From: Beijerinckiaceae bacterium
GTDB taxonomy: Bacteria > Pseudomonadota > Alphaproteobacteria > Rhizobiales > Beijerinckiaceae
Reading direction: 5' to 3'
DNA length: 64,000 nt
Assembly (NCBI GenBank): GCA_027532775.1
Contig: JAPZTO010000008.1
Span: 284,286-348,285 of the forward strand
Below, piece by piece: positions 26,226 through 34,639 of this stretch (position 1 is its first letter; each line of letters begins with the position of its first letter). A program made the translations under genes and the position numbers. Below the pieces are notes generated by a model, which made no database searches, was not told where the DNA came from, and worked only from the letters and a program-made list of their open reading frames with translations.

Positions 26226-26240
26226 GGGGGTCTCCTTTCC
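26211..26240. repeat. direct repeat, copy B, at the cargo slot border
   Basis: GCAAACCGAGGGCATGGGG is identical over 19 bases to 24653-24671. After it one extra G and one extra T separate otherwise matching 'tctcctt' sequence. Confidence 0.8.
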
Positions 26241-26257
26241 GATTTGGTGATTCTACA

Positions 26258-26803
26258 TCATCGAATGCGGCCTTTCCGCAAGTTGTGCGAGGCGCCGCAC
26301 CGATCCCCGTGGATTGTGCCGCCGGGCCTCCGGGAATAGGGGCGCCGGAACGCAGCCTGTGATGTCATTTGCTTTACAATGTAGGTGATGGCTGACCGGA
26401 GCTTGCCGCGAGGGTGCCTCCGCATCGCCTGCGAGGCCCGGCGGGCGTCCATCTCGCACGGGCCGGGAAGCCAGCGTTCCGCGCAAGCCATCAGCCTTGC
26501 CACCAGAGGCGAGGGGGCATGGCAAAGCAGGTGCAGATGTTCGCCCGTCCCGGTTGTCGAGATTTCGCGCGTCCAGAGGAAGGTCGGCGGGAAGCCATGC
26601 CGGCGGGCGAACTCGGTGTAGTTCTTCTTGATCCGGAGGAAGATCCGGCAGCGTTCGTTGATGGCAAGCCGGTCCACCCCGTCGGGGCGAGCCGTGATGA
26701 GGATATTGAGCGGCAGGCCCATATGGCGGGCACGGTGCCATGCGTCGAAGAGGAACGACACGTCGAGATGCGTGAGAGCCTTGCTGGGCTTCCGGGTGCG
26801 CAT
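26258..26803 (-). CDS. HUH-endonuclease-like replication/nicking protein
   Basis: This encodes 181 residues. It has an HUH-type metal motif 'GEHLHLLCH' at mid-protein, preceded by 'FLWTREIS', and a possible catalytic tyrosine in 'AITYIVKQM' about 60 residues later. This is the motif order of small rolling-circle Rep or relaxase-like proteins. The tail is basic. It could nick the island DNA for replication or mobilisation. ATG at 26803 is preferred over 26818 because GGAG lies about 9 bases before it and none precedes the other. Assignment is by motif only. Confidence 0.58.
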   Translation of the reverse strand: MRTRKPSKALTHLDVSFLFDAWHRARHMGLPLNILITARPDGVDRLAINERCRIFLRIKKNYTEFARRHGFPPTFLWTREISTTGTGEHLHLLCHAPSPLVARLMACAERWLPGPCEMDARRASQAMRRHPRGKLRSAITYIVKQMTSQAAFRRPYSRRPGGTIHGDRCGASHNLRKGRIR

Positions 26804-27153
26804 GAATCCGGTCTCCATAACTATAAAAGACGGATGCGCGCCGATCTCGGGGCTTCAGAGCCGTCAATCCGTTGAAAGGATAGGGAAATCCGCAATTGCC
26901 TTCCTCTCGGGCGGCATGGAACTTTTGACGCGGATTCCCGGCGGAGACCGGGCAAGCCGAGGCCATGTGAAGGCATCACGGGGCACGCGTTCCCGCGCCG
27001 CCGGCACAGGCCGGGCAGGTCCGATCTTTCGGTTGAAAAGGGATGGGGAGCCGCTAGAAAGGAGGGGTGAATGATCCAGGCGGAGAGTTCACCCGGCCCG
27101 GGAAGCGTTGCAGCGCTTCGCTGGGCCTTTCCATTTCCGGCGGGGCCATTGGC
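26804..27153. other. island spacer with a GC-rich inverted repeat
   Basis: This 350-bp region lies between the HUH-like and HTH genes. GGCCC..GAAGCG and CGCTTC..GGGCC (about 27101-27132) form an imperfect hairpin followed by TTTCC on the plus strand, a weak terminator or structural element downstream of the HTH gene. A short plus-strand reading frame at 27071 has a GGAGGGG before it but runs antisense to the HTH gene and was not accepted. Confidence 0.45.
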
Positions 27154-27393
27154 TTACCTGTCGGCCTCCGGCAGCGCGTGTGCCCATTCCTCCGCATCGC
27201 TGGTCAGGATCAGCGTCCGGGCGCCGACCTTGCGGAAGCGGATCCGGCCGGCGCGGCGTTCTTCATAGGCGAGGGAACGGCTGATCCCGTAGCGGGAGCA
27301 GAATTCAGCGACGCTGAAAGCGCCGAACGAAGACGGTGCCATCGGTTCGGAAAGATGATGGCCGGGGGAGGGGGAGAGGTTGTGAATACCCAT
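27154..27393 (-). CDS. AlpA/excisionase-like HTH protein
   Basis: This encodes 79 residues. The segment 'FSVAEFCSRYGISRSLAYEE' (about 25-44) followed by 'GRIRFRKVGARTLIL' is a winged or MerR-like helix-turn-helix as in AlpA regulators and excisionases, which steer integrase direction or activate island genes. The start was chosen at MGIHNL because AAAGGG precedes it. It lies about 190 bases downstream of the integrase stop and is transcribed in the same direction. Confidence 0.75.
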   Translation of the reverse strand: MGIHNLSPSPGHHLSEPMAPSSFGAFSVAEFCSRYGISRSLAYEERRAGRIRFRKVGARTLILTSDAEEWAHALPEADR

Positions 27394-27579
27394 ACGGACC
27401 CTTTCGAGGCTTTGCTGTTGCCGGACCATCCGGACAACGGCCTATTCAGGCCAACATCAAAAACCACATGCGGAAAAGGTTGGGGCCGGATTTTGAAAAA
27501 TAATCCTTGTTTCCCACAGATGCCCACAGGATTGAAACCGGAGCTATTCTTGTCTTGACGGCGTTCGGGGCAATTACAG

Positions 27580-28830
27580 TCAGGACTGTTCCGGGCGCGC
27601 GAGAAACGCGACAACCTCTCCGCCAGCCTTCAGGCGGTCGAGATAATCTGCCCACCATTGCGCCATTACAACCCGCTCGTCCCACGAATTCCCGCGATTA
27701 TACGCCCGGCGGATGGCATTCGCGTCCTGATGCGCAAGTGCGTTCTCAATGGCATCGGGCGAGAACCTGCGGGACGCGTTGAGCAGCGTCGAGGCGGTGG
27801 ACCGGAAGCCATGAGCCGACATCTGCTCCTTTGAATAGCCGAGGCGGCGGAGCGCGCCATTGAGGGTGTTTTCGCTGATCGGTTTCGGCGCGACCTTCCG
27901 GCCTTGACCGCCGCTCATGCCAAAGCCCGGAAACAGCAATTCGCTCCGGCCGACAATCAGGCGGAGGGATTCGAGGATTTCAATCGCCTGCCGGGGCAGC
28001 GGCACCTCATGCTCGCGTCGCATCTTGGTCCGGGCAGCCGGGATGATCCAGATCCGGTTCCCAAGGTCGAATTCCCGCCAACAGGCCTGCCGGAGTTCCC
28101 CGGGGCGGGGGAAGAGAAGCGCCAGGAGGTTGAGGGCTGCCTTGGTGGTCGGTTGCCCATCGTAAGAATCAATCACCCGCAGCAGGCCTCCGAAAGCCAC
28201 CGGATCGAGGATGGCGGCGCGGTGCTTGACGTGAGGCGCGACGATGGCGCCGGCAAGCGCAGTGGTCGGATCGCTCTCCGCCCGGGTGGTGGCAATCGCA
28301 TAGCGGATCACGGCGCCGATGGTCGCCCGCACGCGCTTGGCAGTTTCCAGCGTGCCGCGCCGCTCCAGATGCTTCAGGACAGCCAGCACCTCTGCCGCCT
28401 TGATCTCCGCAACGGGGCGCGTGCCGATAAACGGATAGGCCAGTTCAAGGTAGTAGCGGTTTTTCGAGATGGTCGAGTCCGCCTTTCGCTCGCGGATCTT
28501 CTTGTCGATGAATTCCTCCGCCACGGCTTCGAAGGTGGTCGCGGTGCTGATGGCCTTGGTGAGCTTGTCGAGCTTCTTTTGTTGGCCTGGGTCCACTCCC
28601 GAGGCCAACAGCGCTTTGGCCTCGTCGCGCTTCCTGCGGGCCTCTAGAAGGCTGACTGCCGGATAAGTGCCGATGGCCAGAGGCTTCTGCTTGCCTGCAA
28701 ACCGGTAAGCCAATCGCCAAAGTTTTGACCCGTTCGGCATCACCCAAAGCTGCAGGCCCTGAGCGTCGGACAGCTTGTAGATCGAATCTCTCGGTTTGGC
28801 GGAACGAATTTCGACGTCGGTCAGCGCCAT
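27580..28830 (-). CDS. int: tyrosine recombinase (island integrase)
   Basis: This encodes 416 residues. The N-terminal DUF4102-type arm-binding domain ('MALTDVEIRSAKP', about 1-90) is followed by a SAM-like core-binding domain and a catalytic domain (about 205-400). Visible catalytic residues are the first Arg in 'LFPRPGELRQACW', H-x-x-R in 'SAHGFRSTAS', the His of 'ALAHQDANAIRRAY' and its tyrosine. The family length is usual. The ATG at 28830 matches the family N-terminus but has no ribosome binding site. It is abutted by repeated TTGGTATC boxes. A GTG 29 codons upstream is an alternative start. It integrates next to tRNA-Thr. Confidence 0.93.
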   Translation of the reverse strand: MALTDVEIRSAKPRDSIYKLSDAQGLQLWVMPNGSKLWRLAYRFAGKQKPLAIGTYPAVSLLEARRKRDEAKALLASGVDPGQQKKLDKLTKAISTATTFEAVAEEFIDKKIRERKADSTISKNRYYLELAYPFIGTRPVAEIKAAEVLAVLKHLERRGTLETAKRVRATIGAVIRYAIATTRAESDPTTALAGAIVAPHVKHRAAILDPVAFGGLLRVIDSYDGQPTTKAALNLLALLFPRPGELRQACWREFDLGNRIWIIPAARTKMRREHEVPLPRQAIEILESLRLIVGRSELLFPGFGMSGGQGRKVAPKPISENTLNGALRRLGYSKEQMSAHGFRSTASTLLNASRRFSPDAIENALAHQDANAIRRAYNRGNSWDERVVMAQWWADYLDRLKAGGEVVAFLARPEQS

Positions 28831-28831
28831 G

Positions 28832-28893
28832 TTGGTATCCGTCTGTTGGTATCGCCCTGTTGGTATGGGCTCCGATACCAACGACGATACCAA
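28832..28893. promoter_or_regulatory. cluster of five TTGGTATC boxes upstream of int
   Basis: Three direct boxes start at 28832, 28846 and 28860 (exact 14-base period; the third reads TTGGTATG), and two inverted boxes GATACCAA lie at 28874-28881 and 28886-28893. They sit between int and its attachment site, the usual place for integrase arm-type sites and for autoregulation. Confidence 0.7.
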
Positions 28894-28906
28894 CAAATCT
28901 GTTGGC
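28889..28906. repeat. 18-bp terminal site, right copy
   Basis: ACCAACAAATCTGTTGGC contains the inverted repeat CCAACA-AATC-TGTTGG. A copy with two differences (ACCAACAAATCCGCTGGC) lies at 22163-22180, just inside the left end. Both are in the same orientation. Confidence 0.7.
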
Positions 28907-29017
28907 TTCAAGCGCACGGAAATGGACGCCCGCAGACGCTTGCGGACACATAACCGTTGATTTATATTGGTTTTTCAGGCGCTTACGGCCGGCAGAAGAC
29001 GTCTGCGGACGAGAGTT

Positions 29018-29092
<75 letters not shown>

Positions 29093-29554
29093 ATGGCTTT
29101 TCCTATTCCCGATTTGGCCGGCGCTGGCAACGCCTTTGCGCAGGATCTGGGCTGTGGCCGGGGGATTGCGCCGGCGCGGGCGGCCTTGGCGCGCTGCGAC
29201 AGGCCCCGGTGCACGCGGCGCCTCGCTCCGCCACGTGACGCCTCGAAAAGGAGCTTCCGGGCAGGGGGCTCCGCGCTGAGCCAGGACATTCCTGCGGCCC
29301 GATATACTCCGGGCCGCCACCGGCTCCGACGAAAGACTCCCGACCTTGGTCTATCAGTCCAATTGCCGGCTGGGGCGCGGGCGGAGCGAGGTCTATAGAC
29401 AGCGCAGTGGAGGCGCATGCCGCCGCTTCAACGACAACATCGAAACGGGTCTCCGGCTCAGACAAGACCCCGCCAGCACCGGCTTGTCCGGGGCCGGGCG
29501 GCCTGTTGCCTGTCCAACCCTGAACTCGATGCCGCCCAGATCAGGAGAACGCCC
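29093..29554. other. intergenic region, nothing assigned
   Basis: This 462-bp stretch between tRNA-Thr and the MHS transporter is GC-rich with several overlapping short reading frames on both strands. None has a convincing start site or recognisable product. It presumably holds the tRNA promoter (minus strand) and the transporter promoter. Confidence 0.45.
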
Positions 29555-31234
29555 ATGGCACAGGCACAAGCCATCCAGGCCGGACGTGATGTCCGGCCCA
29601 TGACCAAGGAAGAGAAGAAGGTCATCCTGGCCTCTTCGCTCGGTACCGTTTTCGAATGGTATGATTTCTATCTCTATGGCGCGCTGGCCGTGATGATCGG
29701 CGCGCAGTTCTTCTCGTCCTTCGACCAGTCGACGCGGAATGTCTTTGCGCTGCTGGCCTTCGCGGCGGGCTTCCTTGTGCGTCCGTTCGGCGCGCTGTTC
29801 TTCGGTCGCCTCGGTGACCTGATCGGCCGCAAGCAGACCTTCCTCGTGACCATCCTGATCATGGGCCTCTCGACCTTCGCGGTCGGCCTGTTGCCGTCCT
29901 ATTCGACGATCGGCTGGATCGCCCCGGTGATCCTGATCGGCCTGCGCATGCTGCAGGGCCTTGCGCTCGGCGGTGAATATGGCGGCGCGGCCGTCTATGT
30001 CGCCGAACATGCGCCAGTGGGCCGCCGCGGCTTCTATACCTCGTGGATCCAGACCACGGCGACGCTCGGCCTGCTGCTCTCGCTGGTCGTCATCCTGTCG
30101 CTGCGGCTCTATCTCGGCGAGAAGGATTTCGCCGAATATGGCTGGCGCATTCCGTTCCTCGGTTCGATCTTCCTCCTCGCGATCTCGGTCTGGATCCGCC
30201 TGCAGATGCAGGAAAGCCCGGCTTTCCAGAAGATGAAGGAAGAGGGCACCCAGTCCAAGGCGCCGCTCTCGGAAGCCTTCGGCCAGTGGAAGAACCTCAA
30301 GGTCGTGATCATCGCGCTGCTCGGCCTCGTCGCCGGTCAGGCCGTTGTCTGGTATACGGGCCAGTTCTACGCGCTGTTCTTCCTGCAGAGCATCCTCAAG
30401 GTCGACCTGTTCACCGCCAATGTTCTGGTGGCCTGGTCGCTTATCCTCGGCACCGGTGGCTTCATCTTCTTCGGTTCGCTTTCGGACCGTATCGGCCGCA
30501 AGCCGGTCATCCTCGGCGGCTGCCTCGTGGCGGCGCTCACCTTCTTCCCGCTCTTCCAGGCGATGACGCAGGTGGCCAACCCGAAGCTCGACCAGGCGAT
30601 CAAGACCATCAAGGTGCAGGTTGTGGCTGACCCCGCCACCTGCGGCAACGTGATCGACCCTGTCGGCATCCGCACTTTCACTGCAGCCTGCGATGTGGCC
30701 CGTGTGGCGCTCGCCCGAGCTGCCGTGAAGTATGACTTCACCCCGGCTCCGGCCGGCACCACCGCCAAAGTCGTGGTTGCGGGCAAGGACGTGGCCATCG
30801 CCGCGACCATTCCGGCCAATATCACGGCATTGACGGCGGCTGCGGTCGAGGCGGGCTATCCGAAGGCGGGGGATCCCTCCATCGTGAAGCTCAACGGCGT
30901 CGTCCCGACAACCGTGCAGGCGTGGAGCGTGGTCGCGATCCTCACGATCATGGTCCTCTACGTGACGGCGGTCTATGGCCCGATCGCGGCGGCTTTGGTC
31001 GAGTTCTTCCCGACCCGGATCCGCTACACCGCGATGTCGCTGCCCTACCATATCGGCAATGGCTGGTTCGGCGGCTTCCTGCCCCCGACCTCCTTCGCCA
31101 TGGTCGCGGCAACCGGCGATATCTATTACGGCCTCTGGTATCCGGTGGTCGTGGCGCTCGGCACCTTCGTGATCGGCCTGTTCTTCGTGAAGGAAACGAA
31201 GGACCGCGACATCTACACGGTCGAGAACCGCTGA
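29555..31234 (+). CDS. MHS-family MFS transporter with a long inserted loop
   Basis: This encodes 559 residues, an inner-membrane proton symporter of the metabolite:H+ (ProP/KgtP/ShiA) type. The start 'SSLGTVFEWYDFYLYG' and the loop motif 'GRLGDLIGRKQTF' are diagnostic, and 12 helices are predicted. About 110 residues (roughly 355-465) of soluble, Ala/Val-rich sequence with two cysteines ('ADPATCGNVIDP', 'TFTAACDVARVA') are inserted between late helices, which makes it longer than the usual 430-450. The solute cannot be read. AGGAGA lies about 6 bases before the ATG, and a terminator follows. Confidence 0.9.
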   Translation: MAQAQAIQAGRDVRPMTKEEKKVILASSLGTVFEWYDFYLYGALAVMIGAQFFSSFDQSTRNVFALLAFAAGFLVRPFGALFFGRLGDLIGRKQTFLVTILIMGLSTFAVGLLPSYSTIGWIAPVILIGLRMLQGLALGGEYGGAAVYVAEHAPVGRRGFYTSWIQTTATLGLLLSLVVILSLRLYLGEKDFAEYGWRIPFLGSIFLLAISVWIRLQMQESPAFQKMKEEGTQSKAPLSEAFGQWKNLKVVIIALLGLVAGQAVVWYTGQFYALFFLQSILKVDLFTANVLVAWSLILGTGGFIFFGSLSDRIGRKPVILGGCLVAALTFFPLFQAMTQVANPKLDQAIKTIKVQVVADPATCGNVIDPVGIRTFTAACDVARVALARAAVKYDFTPAPAGTTAKVVVAGKDVAIAATIPANITALTAAAVEAGYPKAGDPSIVKLNGVVPTTVQAWSVVAILTIMVLYVTAVYGPIAAALVEFFPTRIRYTAMSLPYHIGNGWFGGFLPPTSFAMVAATGDIYYGLWYPVVVALGTFVIGLFFVKETKDRDIYTVENR

Positions 31235-31281
31235 GACTTCAACAGCCCCGAAAGGTTGTCCTTCCCGACAGCCTTCCCTGG

Positions 31282-31311
31282 AGCCCCGCCGGAAACGGCG
31301 GGGCTTTTGTT
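31282..31311 (+). terminator. rho-independent terminator after the MHS transporter
   Basis: GCCCCGCCG (31283-31291) pairs with CGGCGGGGC (31296-31304) around GAAA and is followed by TTTTGTTTT. Confidence 0.9.
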
Positions 31312-31345
31312 TTCGCGCCCCGTGCGCGGGCGGCGAGGGCCGGGT

Positions 31346-32203
31346 TCAGCCGCCCTTCACCCCGCGCGAGACGGCATAAAGGCTGATCGCGGCAGCATTC
31401 GAGACATTGAGGCTGCGGATCGCGCCCGGCAGTTCCAGCCGCGCGAGGTGGTTGCAGAGGCTGCGCGTCGACTGGCGCAGGCCCTTGCCCTCGGCCCCGA
31501 GCACGAGCACCAGCGGCATGCGGAGCGGCAGATCATGGAATTCCTCTGCGGCCTCCGAATCGAGCCCGACCAGCAGGAACCCTTCCTCTTGCAGGCTCGT
31601 CAGGGCCCGGCCGAGATTGGTCACGCCGACGATGGGCACATGTTCGAGCGCGCCGGATGCCGCCTTGGCGAGGACGCCGCTGACCTCGGGGCTGTTGCGG
31701 AACGTCGTGAGCAGGGCGCCCACGCCGAAAGCGGCGGCACTGCGGAGGATGGCGCCGACATTGTGCGGATCGGTCACCTGATCGAGCGCCACGATGATCC
31801 GGTCCTGCGGGACGGCCTCGAGCCGCATCAACGGCAGGCGGAACGTCTCGAGATAGACGCCCTGATGCACGGCATCGGGCGGCAGCAGCGCGTTGATCGC
31901 GTCCGGCTTCACCACCTCGGCCTGGATCGGCAGCGTCAGGTTCTCGCTGAGGCGCAGCAGGCCGTTCTCGGTGGCAAGCAGGCGGTGATGCTTGCGGGCC
32001 GGGTTGGCGAGGGCCTCATGCACGCTGTGGATGCCGTAGAGCACGTCGCAATCCTCGGGCGGCTTCGGCTTCTCCTTCTTCGGCTTGGGCGCGAAGCGGG
32101 ACTTGTCCTTGAAGCGTTTCGGGGCCGACTCGTCCGGCCCGGTTGCGGGGAGGGGGCGTTGGCCGCCATCCTTCTGGCCGGCGCGCCGATAGGGCGATTT
32201 CAT
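31346..32203 (-). CDS. rlmB: 23S rRNA 2'-O-ribose methyltransferase RlmB-type
   Basis: This encodes 285 residues. A basic N-terminal tail (about 1-45) precedes an RNA-binding domain and a SPOUT/TrmH catalytic domain with the three knot motifs 'NVGAILRSAAAFG', 'LVLGAEGKGL' and 'LNVSNAAAISLY'. It uses SAM to methylate a guanosine ribose of 23S rRNA (Gm2251 in E. coli). GGGAAGGAAAG precedes the ATG. The larger reading frame upstream is antisense to tRNA-Tyr and rejected. It is divergent from tRNA-Tyr. Confidence 0.92.
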   Translation of the reverse strand: MKSPYRRAGQKDGGQRPLPATGPDESAPKRFKDKSRFAPKPKKEKPKPPEDCDVLYGIHSVHEALANPARKHHRLLATENGLLRLSENLTLPIQAEVVKPDAINALLPPDAVHQGVYLETFRLPLMRLEAVPQDRIIVALDQVTDPHNVGAILRSAAAFGVGALLTTFRNSPEVSGVLAKAASGALEHVPIVGVTNLGRALTSLQEEGFLLVGLDSEAAEEFHDLPLRMPLVLVLGAEGKGLRQSTRSLCNHLARLELPGAIRSLNVSNAAAISLYAVSRGVKGG

Positions 32204-32451
32204 GTTCTTTCCTTCCCGGGAAGCCCCGGATTCAGCGTGAGGCCTGCCGGGATAGGCGTTTGCCGTCGACTTGTCGATTGTTCCGCTTGCGGGGACCTGC
32301 CCAGCCGGGCCGTTCGTTCCGGCATTCCGCTCCTGCCCCGCGTTTCCTCCGCCAAATTTCTCGGCTGCCGGCTGCTTTCTTCCGTTGACACACCGGGACG
32401 GCTTGATCATAACGCGGCCTCGCGCTCGGGAAACCGAGGTACCGCGTTCGT

Positions 32452-32536
32452 GGGGGAATGTCCCGAGCGGCAAAGGGGGCGGACTGTAAATCCGCTGGCT
32501 AAGCCTTCGCAGGTTCGAGTCCTGCTTCCCCCACCA
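32452..32536 (+). tRNA. tRNA-Tyr (anticodon GUA)
   Basis: This has class II structure with acceptor GGGGGAA/TTCCCCC, anticodon stem GCGGA/TCCGC around CTGTAAA (anticodon GTA), a long variable arm, T arm GCAGGTTCGAGTCCTGC and encoded CCA. Confidence 0.96.
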
Positions 32537-32615
32537 CTTCCCTCCCCGGCGCACGGTTTTCTAGCAATAACAGCCATCTGCCCTGATGCCGCGCGGTGCG
32601 CCAGACTCATGGCCG

Positions 32616-33542
32616 TCAGCGTCCCTGCTCCGTGCCGGCGCGGATCACGGCTTCGGTCAGGGCCGGGTCACAGGCCTCGATGAAGCGATAGGCGAAGCCG
32701 CGCAGGAACCGGCCCCGCTTGACGGCAATATGCGAGGTCATCTCCTCGAAGAGCGCGCCGCTGTCGAGAAGCGCGAGGCCGGTATCGCGCGCGGGCTCGA
32801 AGACCTGCGCGGCGATGATGCCGATGCCGAGGCCCAGCTCGACATAGGCCTTGATGACATCGGCATCGATGGCTTCCATGACGATGGAAGGCTGCTCGCC
32901 TGCGGCCTCGAAGGCGCGGTCGATGGCCGGGCGACCGGTAAAGCCCTGATGATAGGTGATGAGCGGCCAGGCAGCGATGGCGGCGAGGCTGAGCGGCCCG
33001 GCCGTTTCCAGCGGATGGCCCTTCGGCACCACTACGGCATGGTGCCAGCGGTAATAGGGAAAGGCGACGAGTTCCGGCACGCGGCCGACCGTCTCCGTGG
33101 CGATGCCGATATCGGCGCGGCCCTCGACGAGCATCGCCGCGATTTCCGGCGGGCTCGACTGGTGCAGGACGAGCTGCACGTTCGGGAAGCGCGCGCGGAA
33201 GGCCGCGACGACACGCGGAAGCGCATAGCGCGCCTGCATATGGGTGGTGGCGATGGTGAGCTGGCCATGATCGGCCTGCGCCATCTGCTCGGCGATCCGC
33301 TTGATGTTGCCGGCATCGGTGAGGATGCGCTCGGCCATGGCCACGATCTCGCGGCCGGGCTCGGTCAGGTCGAGCAGGCGCTTGCCACGGCGGACGAAGA
33401 GCGCGACGCCGAGTTCATCCTCGAGGTCCTTGATGTGCTTCGACACGCCGGATTGCGAGGTGGCGAGGTGATGGGCGACCTCGGTCAGGTTGAACTGGCG
33501 GCGCACGGTTTCGCGGATGATCCGCAATTGCTGGAAATTCAT
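32616..33542 (-). CDS. LysR regulator, CysB-like
   Basis: This encodes 308 residues. The N-terminus 'MNFQQLRIIRETVRRQFNLT' followed by 'LATSQSGVSKHIKDLEDELG' is the CysB/Cbl subfamily winged helix, which binds promoters of sulphur assimilation genes with O-acetylserine or APS as effector. The effector domain has the matching 'ATTHMQARYALP' and 'TYHQGFTGR' blocks. The length is slightly short of the usual 320-324. No sulphur genes are adjacent, so targets are elsewhere. It stands alone between tRNA-Tyr and the DUF1624 gene. Confidence 0.9.
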   Translation of the reverse strand: MNFQQLRIIRETVRRQFNLTEVAHHLATSQSGVSKHIKDLEDELGVALFVRRGKRLLDLTEPGREIVAMAERILTDAGNIKRIAEQMAQADHGQLTIATTHMQARYALPRVVAAFRARFPNVQLVLHQSSPPEIAAMLVEGRADIGIATETVGRVPELVAFPYYRWHHAVVVPKGHPLETAGPLSLAAIAAWPLITYHQGFTGRPAIDRAFEAAGEQPSIVMEAIDADVIKAYVELGLGIGIIAAQVFEPARDTGLALLDSGALFEEMTSHIAVKRGRFLRGFAYRFIEACDPALTEAVIRAGTEQGR

Positions 33543-33613
33543 CGTCCCTTCCGTCCGCGCGATCCCGCGCCTGTCCTGCCACTATGCCGCGAGACGGCTC
33601 GGAATCCAAAACC

Positions 33614-34573
33614 TCAGCGCAGGCTGGACATCTCGGCACAGCGCCGGCTGATCGCCTCGACGCGGGTGCGCTGGCAGTCGCTGAGCTGGTCCCGCATCAG
33701 GCTGGTCCACAGGCCTTCTGCGCGGGTGGCCTCGAGCGCGCACCGGCAGAGGCGCGTGCAGGTCGGCGCATCGGCACCATTCGCCGCGCATTGGGCATGG
33801 CAGGCGGCGAGGAAGGGTCGAGCCTCCGGGTCGGGCCGCTGCACCACCATCAGCGCCACCAGCCAGAGCGTGCCGAACAGCAGGGGCTGGTGCACGAGAT
33901 AGACCAGCAGGCTGCGGCGGCCGGCCGTGACGAGCAGGCGGCCGGGGCGCGTCGCCGGTTCCGGGCCGGCGAAGCGGGACCAGTCGACCAGTCGGCCGAT
34001 CGCGACGCCGAGCAGCATGAAGCCGAACCACGGAAAGACCGGCACGAAATCGGTCGAATTGGGCAGGCGGTCGCCGAGGCCGATCCAGATCAGGGCTGGC
34101 GCTGCCATGGCGGGGCTCTGGACGAGGAAGGGCAGCAGCCAGACTGCGCCCGCCGCCAGCAGCGTAAGCCAGAAGGGAAGCCTCAGGAAAGGCAGGGCCA
34201 GCACGCTGCCGAACGCGATGGCATGGAGGATGCCGAAAAAGACGAAGGCATCGGGGAAGACCAGCCAGGTTCCTGCAGTGACGAGCAGGGCCGCCCCTGC
34301 GACCAGTGCGAGCCGGCGGAGGAATTTCGCCCGGTCGAGGCCCTGCCCGTGGGCAAGGACGAGCCCGATCCCGGCGAGGATGAGGAAGCTCGCCGCAATC
34401 AGGCGTGCGAAGCTGCTCCAGAGCAGCGAATCGCGGAGCGCCGGGTCGATCAGCCCGAGGAAGGAGAGGTCCCAGACGAAATGGTAGACCACCATCGCCG
34501 CGAGGGCGATGCCGCGGGCCTTGTCAAGGAAGGGCAGGCGCGGGGCGGGGCTCTGAGACATCGGCGGGTCCAT
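33614..34573 (-). CDS. DUF1624 multi-helix membrane protein
   Basis: This encodes 319 residues with about seven or eight membrane helices. The start 'LPFLDKARGIALAAMVVYHFVWDLSFLG' is the DUF1624/HGSNAT-like signature, whose conserved H and D lie in the first helix. Relatives are acyltransferase-like proteins that move acyl groups across membranes. The C-terminal 70 residues add a soluble cysteine-rich tail ('CHAQCAANGADAPTCTRLCRC', truncated here), which looks like a metal or disulphide cluster and is unusual. ATG at 34561 is an alternative start. Confidence 0.82.
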   Translation of the reverse strand: MDPPMSQSPAPRLPFLDKARGIALAAMVVYHFVWDLSFLGLIDPALRDSLLWSSFARLIAASFLILAGIGLVLAHGQGLDRAKFLRRLALVAGAALLVTAGTWLVFPDAFVFFGILHAIAFGSVLALPFLRLPFWLTLLAAGAVWLLPFLVQSPAMAAPALIWIGLGDRLPNSTDFVPVFPWFGFMLLGVAIGRLVDWSRFAGPEPATRPGRLLVTAGRRSLLVYLVHQPLLFGTLWLVALMVVQRPDPEARPFLAACHAQCAANGADAPTCTRLCRCALEATRAEGLWTSLMRDQLSDCQRTRVEAISRRCAEMSSLR

Positions 34574-34639
34574 CCGGTCAGCGGGGCCCCCTGCTTTCGC
34601 GCCAACCGGATGGCCGGGTCAAGCCCGCGTGATGTCGCC

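Noticed and set aside
27071..27268. Plus-strand reading frame with GGAGGGG before ATG
   Set aside because: Most of it is antisense to the AlpA-like gene, and the product has a skewed Ser/Arg/Pro composition. The purine run may be chance.
28832..28893. CRISPR-like short repeats before int
   Set aside because: The 8-base boxes have 4-6 base gaps and both orientations. They fit protein binding sites.
29393..31051. Long minus-strand reading frame opposite the MHS transporter
   Set aside because: It is antisense to a gene with clear family motifs and is rich in His/Arg/Asp/Glu, as expected from codon mirroring in GC-rich DNA. It has no start signal.
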